Below are positions 61,326-64,000 of a stretch of 64,000 nucleotides of DNA, in pieces. The notes beneath the pieces are model-generated. The model was not told where the DNA came from, ran no database searches, and worked only from the letters and a program-made list of their open reading frames with translations. Positions within the stretch are counted from its first letter, which is position 1. The number at the start of each line of letters is the position of its first letter. The stretch comes from Lachnospiraceae bacterium UBA3762. Its GTDB lineage: Bacteria > Bacillota > Clostridia > Lachnospirales > Lachnospiraceae. The stretch spans positions 102,149 to 166,148 of the forward strand of contig DFGA01000042.1 of NCBI GenBank assembly GCA_002371615.1. Direction: 5' to 3'. A program made the position numbers and the translations under genes.

Positions 61326-63496
61326 ACAAAGTATTAAAGATCATGATATGTCTGAGCCTTTGCGTACTGATAAATACAAGAGTATATGCAGATGAGACAG
61401 ACAAATTAAAGGTTGACATAACATCAAAAAGCGGAGAATCGGTACTTATCAAATCCGGGAACTGGTTCTATACGGCCCTTCCGGTTTTATTCACCCTGCC
61501 GGAAAAAAACGGGGATAATTACTACAGCATAAGCACTGATGGAGGACTATCATTCGGAAATTATGTAAAAATGGACACGGATAATGTAATGCTTTATCCG
61601 GATGATAAGACAGCTCCCGACGGAAGGTGGCAGATAAGATTTGCAAATGTACTTGAGGGCGTGAAGAAGGACTCGGAAATATACATGGTGTGTTTTGATG
61701 TCACGCCTCCGGTGATCGATCTTTCCGAAAGAGGGCATTTTTCATTAAGTGACGATACCGGGATAATGAGTTATCACGTAAAAAGCAAAGAGGATATTGC
61801 GGATCAAAAACAGTTTAAAGACAGTGAGATGGTAAAGACATTCGAAGATGATATCAAGCCGGGCAATACGATCAGGTACGGCGATGAAATCATCATAACA
61901 TGCGAGGATATTGCGGGCAATCAATCGGTACTAAGTTATGAATACATGATAGATGAAGGGGTTCCGCAATTAACGACGGAAGGAATATCGGACGGGTCGA
62001 GGCTCGGAACAGGCGGGAAATTAAGAGTAAAAGCAAGGGATAACGAATCCGAAAGTTATGTAAACTACACGGCGGAGCGGATGACAGGTGACGAGATAAT
62101 ATCAACTTCCGGGTACAATCTTTCTTCCGATACGGAATTATCATTTGATGACGATGGTAAATATAAGGTGGTGTTATATGCAACAGACAGCGCACAAAAC
62201 GAGAGCGTGAAGCAGACTCTGAGCTTTATTGTAGACCGCATGGCCCCAACGGTAAATATATCCGGAATAAGTGACGGCGTTGATATAAGATCTCCGGCAA
62301 AGGTCGCACTGGAAGTGGAGGACGATATGTATGAAGATACAGAAGTTTACATAAATCTAATGCGGAGTACACTGGGAGGCACGGAGAATATCCCGATAAG
62401 TCCATACAATCTTAATGCTGTTCATGATATAAGAGAAGTTGACATAATTGCAGACGGCGAATATTTGATGTGCGTGTCGGCTAAGGACGGGACAGGAAAT
62501 GTAACCGAAAAAAACTGCAGATTCCGTATAGACAAAACCGCCCCGGATATATCGGTTACCGGAATCAGGGAAGGAGAGATCACAAATGAAAAAAGCATTA
62601 TGAGATTTTGTGCCGGGGAAATGTTTTATGATTCTACAGTCATGTCCGTCGTTCTTGAGAAGAAAAAGGGGGATAGTTATGTTGCGGTCTCGAATGATGC
62701 TCAGGTAATGAGGTCGGCAAGGGATTATGTAGATATTACGGCGGATGGAGAGGGAGATTACAGACTGACATGCACTGCATCGGACAGAAGCGGTAATACT
62801 TCCCAACAGACAGTGTCGTTTACTGTCGATTATACGCCACCGGTCATTTCGAAGATATCAGGTTATGACGGCAGGTTTCTCAAATCGTTTTCGCTTGTAA
62901 AGGGGATTGCGGATTACGTAAGCGATGCATCGCCGTTTACTGCCAAAACCTATCTTAATGATACAGAGATAAAACCCGATGATGTCATAATTGAAGAGGG
63001 AAAGTATATACTTACCGTTATTGCCGAGGACGCTGCATCAAATGCGTCGGAAGAGTCGGTTTCGTTTATAGTGGATCACACTTCTCCGCAGGTTGTTCTC
63101 TCGGGATTTGACAGGAACGGAAATATCAGAAAGGGGAGTGTGGTCAAAGTAGGTCTGCTTGAGGCGGATGACACACTGGAGAGCGTTATATTTAACGGAA
63201 GAAACATTCTGATAGATTCGGACAATACCGCAACAATAGCCGTAAATGAATACGGCCGGTATAATCTGGAGATAAGGGCAGCGGACCGGGCAGGAAACGT
63301 TACGGATACGAATATCGGAACAGAATGCTATATGTACGGCGGAGTATTTGGTGATTATACGGTGGAAGAAAAAACTATTTCGGCTGCAGCTGATTCGGGT
63401 GGTGAAATTGACATCAGAGGCCTGCTGGTCGGGCTTGCGTCGGTCCTGTCCGGCACTTTCGGCCTGACATACAGAACGTATTTATCGGGTAAGTAG
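61322..63496 (+). CDS. Exported multi-repeat bacterial Ig-like protein
   Basis: A 724-residue protein with signal peptide (residues 1-24) and about five or six Ig-like repeats of roughly 90-110 residues. Each repeat begins near a motif of the type DxxxPxVxxSGIxDG (for example DRMAPTVNISGISDG, DKTAPDISVTGIREG, DHTSPQVVLSGFDRNG) and contains a YxxxVxAxDxxGN strand. The C-terminal end (LLVGLASVLSGTFGLTY) could be a membrane anchor. It overlaps the preceding gene by four bases. It probably acts as an adhesin or as a ligand-binding part of the kinase module. Confidence 0.82.
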   Translation: MNKVLKIMICLSLCVLINTRVYADETDKLKVDITSKSGESVLIKSGNWFYTALPVLFTLPEKNGDNYYSISTDGGLSFGNYVKMDTDNVMLYPDDKTAPDGRWQIRFANVLEGVKKDSEIYMVCFDVTPPVIDLSERGHFSLSDDTGIMSYHVKSKEDIADQKQFKDSEMVKTFEDDIKPGNTIRYGDEIIITCEDIAGNQSVLSYEYMIDEGVPQLTTEGISDGSRLGTGGKLRVKARDNESESYVNYTAERMTGDEIISTSGYNLSSDTELSFDDDGKYKVVLYATDSAQNESVKQTLSFIVDRMAPTVNISGISDGVDIRSPAKVALEVEDDMYEDTEVYINLMRSTLGGTENIPISPYNLNAVHDIREVDIIADGEYLMCVSAKDGTGNVTEKNCRFRIDKTAPDISVTGIREGEITNEKSIMRFCAGEMFYDSTVMSVVLEKKKGDSYVAVSNDAQVMRSARDYVDITADGEGDYRLTCTASDRSGNTSQQTVSFTVDYTPPVISKISGYDGRFLKSFSLVKGIADYVSDASPFTAKTYLNDTEIKPDDVIIEEGKYILTVIAEDAASNASEESVSFIVDHTSPQVVLSGFDRNGNIRKGSVVKVGLLEADDTLESVIFNGRNILIDSDNTATIAVNEYGRYNLEIRAADRAGNVTDTNIGTECYMYGGVFGDYTVEEKTISAAADSGGEIDIRGLLVGLASVLSGTFGLTYRTYLSGK

Positions 63497-63535
63497 CAAA
63501 TTGACTATTCGGTCGTAACGTTGTAAATTATTATC

Positions 63536-64000
63536 ATGTTAAGAGATAAAACAAAAGTGATAAAAATAGGAAACAGGGTTATCGGAGGAGGCAATCCGGT
63601 CCTGATCCAGTCGATGACGAATACCAAGACCGGAGATGTTGAGGCTACGGTTTCACAGATAAAGCGTCTGGAAGAGGCGGGCTGTGATATAGTCAGATCA
63701 ACCGTGCCTGACGCCAACGCGGCAAAAGCCATATCCGCAATAAAAAAAGAGATCAGTATCCCTCTTGTAGCGGACATTCATTTTGATTACAAAATGGCCA
63801 TCGCCGCAATTGAAAACGGCGCCGACAAGATAAGGATCAACCCGGGAAACATAGGGTCAAAGGAAAGACTGGTGGAAGTAGTCCGTGCTGCAAAAGAGAG
63901 AAACATTCCGATACGTGTCGGTGTAAACAGCGGTTCTTTGGAAAAGGAAATAGTTGCGAAATATAACGGAGTTACTGCCGGAGGAATTGTTGAGTCTGCG
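63536..64000 (+). CDS. ispG: 4-hydroxy-3-methylbut-2-en-1-yl diphosphate synthase, 5' part only
   Basis: The first 155 codons of the MEP-pathway enzyme IspG (GcpE), cut by the window end. The N-terminal TIM-barrel region is clear: VIGGGNPVLIQSMTNTKTGD, AGCDIVRSTVPD, LVADIHFDYKMA and DKIRINPGNIG. The C-terminal iron-sulfur domain is outside. The start ATG has only a weak ribosome site. dxr of the same pathway lies about 7 kb upstream, separated by rseP and the kinase module. Confidence 0.95.
   Translation, partial: MLRDKTKVIKIGNRVIGGGNPVLIQSMTNTKTGDVEATVSQIKRLEEAGCDIVRSTVPDANAAKAISAIKKEISIPLVADIHFDYKMAIAAIENGADKIRINPGNIGSKERLVEVVRAAKERNIPIRVGVNSGSLEKEIVAKYNGVTAGGIVESA

Overview
The window is 64 kb of a low-to-mid GC Firmicute chromosome, and every gene I could support lies on the + strand. 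Gene content and order point to a motile member of the Lachnospiraceae (Butyrivibrio/Roseburia/Lachnospira type): topA-codY directly ahead of a fla/che operon, FliY instead of FliN, CheC and CheD, FlhF/FlhG, a WhiG-type SigD, and the pyrH-frr-uppS-cdsA-dxr-rseP-ispG block. The genus is an inference from gene order and protein character only.

Layout. 1-0.94 kb: remnant of an IS1634-like transposase. 1.1-6.1 kb: a closely packed metabolic/sugar operon (UDP-glucose dehydrogenase, small membrane protein, D-2-hydroxyacid dehydrogenase, FMN-dependent hydroxyacid oxidase, unknown protein, DegT-type aminotransferase). 6.1-10.2 kb: two flagellin genes with related leaders and sigma-28-type promoters, separated by a small zinc-ribbon protein. 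The second flagellin carries an HExxH metallopeptidase domain between its conserved ends and appears to be a proteolytic flagellin (flagellinolysin). 10.2-13.4 kb: topA and codY, closed by a terminator. 13.4-49.6 kb: a fla/che supercluster with basal body, rod, hook, export gate, stator, switch, FlhF/FlhG number/placement control, PilZ brake, chemotaxis phosphorelay, SigD, FapA and several envelope or unknown proteins. 49.8-52.5 kb: CAP-domain protein, NodB-type deacetylase and bactofilin, the last two with tight spacing. 52.5-57.6 kb: pyrH, frr, uppS, cdsA, dxr, rseP. 57.8-63.5 kb: a three-gene envelope module (transmembrane Ser/Thr kinase, Ig-like/Ser-Thr-Pro surface protein, multi-Ig-repeat protein). 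The window ends inside ispG.

Regulation visible in the sequence. A good SigA promoter sits 48-60 bases ahead of flgB, and others precede topA, motA, the CAP gene and the deacetylase. Three sigma-28-type sites with exact 15-base spacing are present: one before each flagellin, and a third, very consensus-like, just after codY that fires directly into the codY terminator. SigD encoded near the end of the cluster presumably reads these, switching from basal-body/hook building to filament production.

The intergenic gaps carry at least three families of dispersed repeats (two copies each within this window). One is a long nearly perfect hairpin between flgE and motA, the usual position of flbD, which is absent. 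No tRNA, rRNA, CRISPR array, prophage or replication origin was seen. No gene-free stretch exceeds 300 bases.
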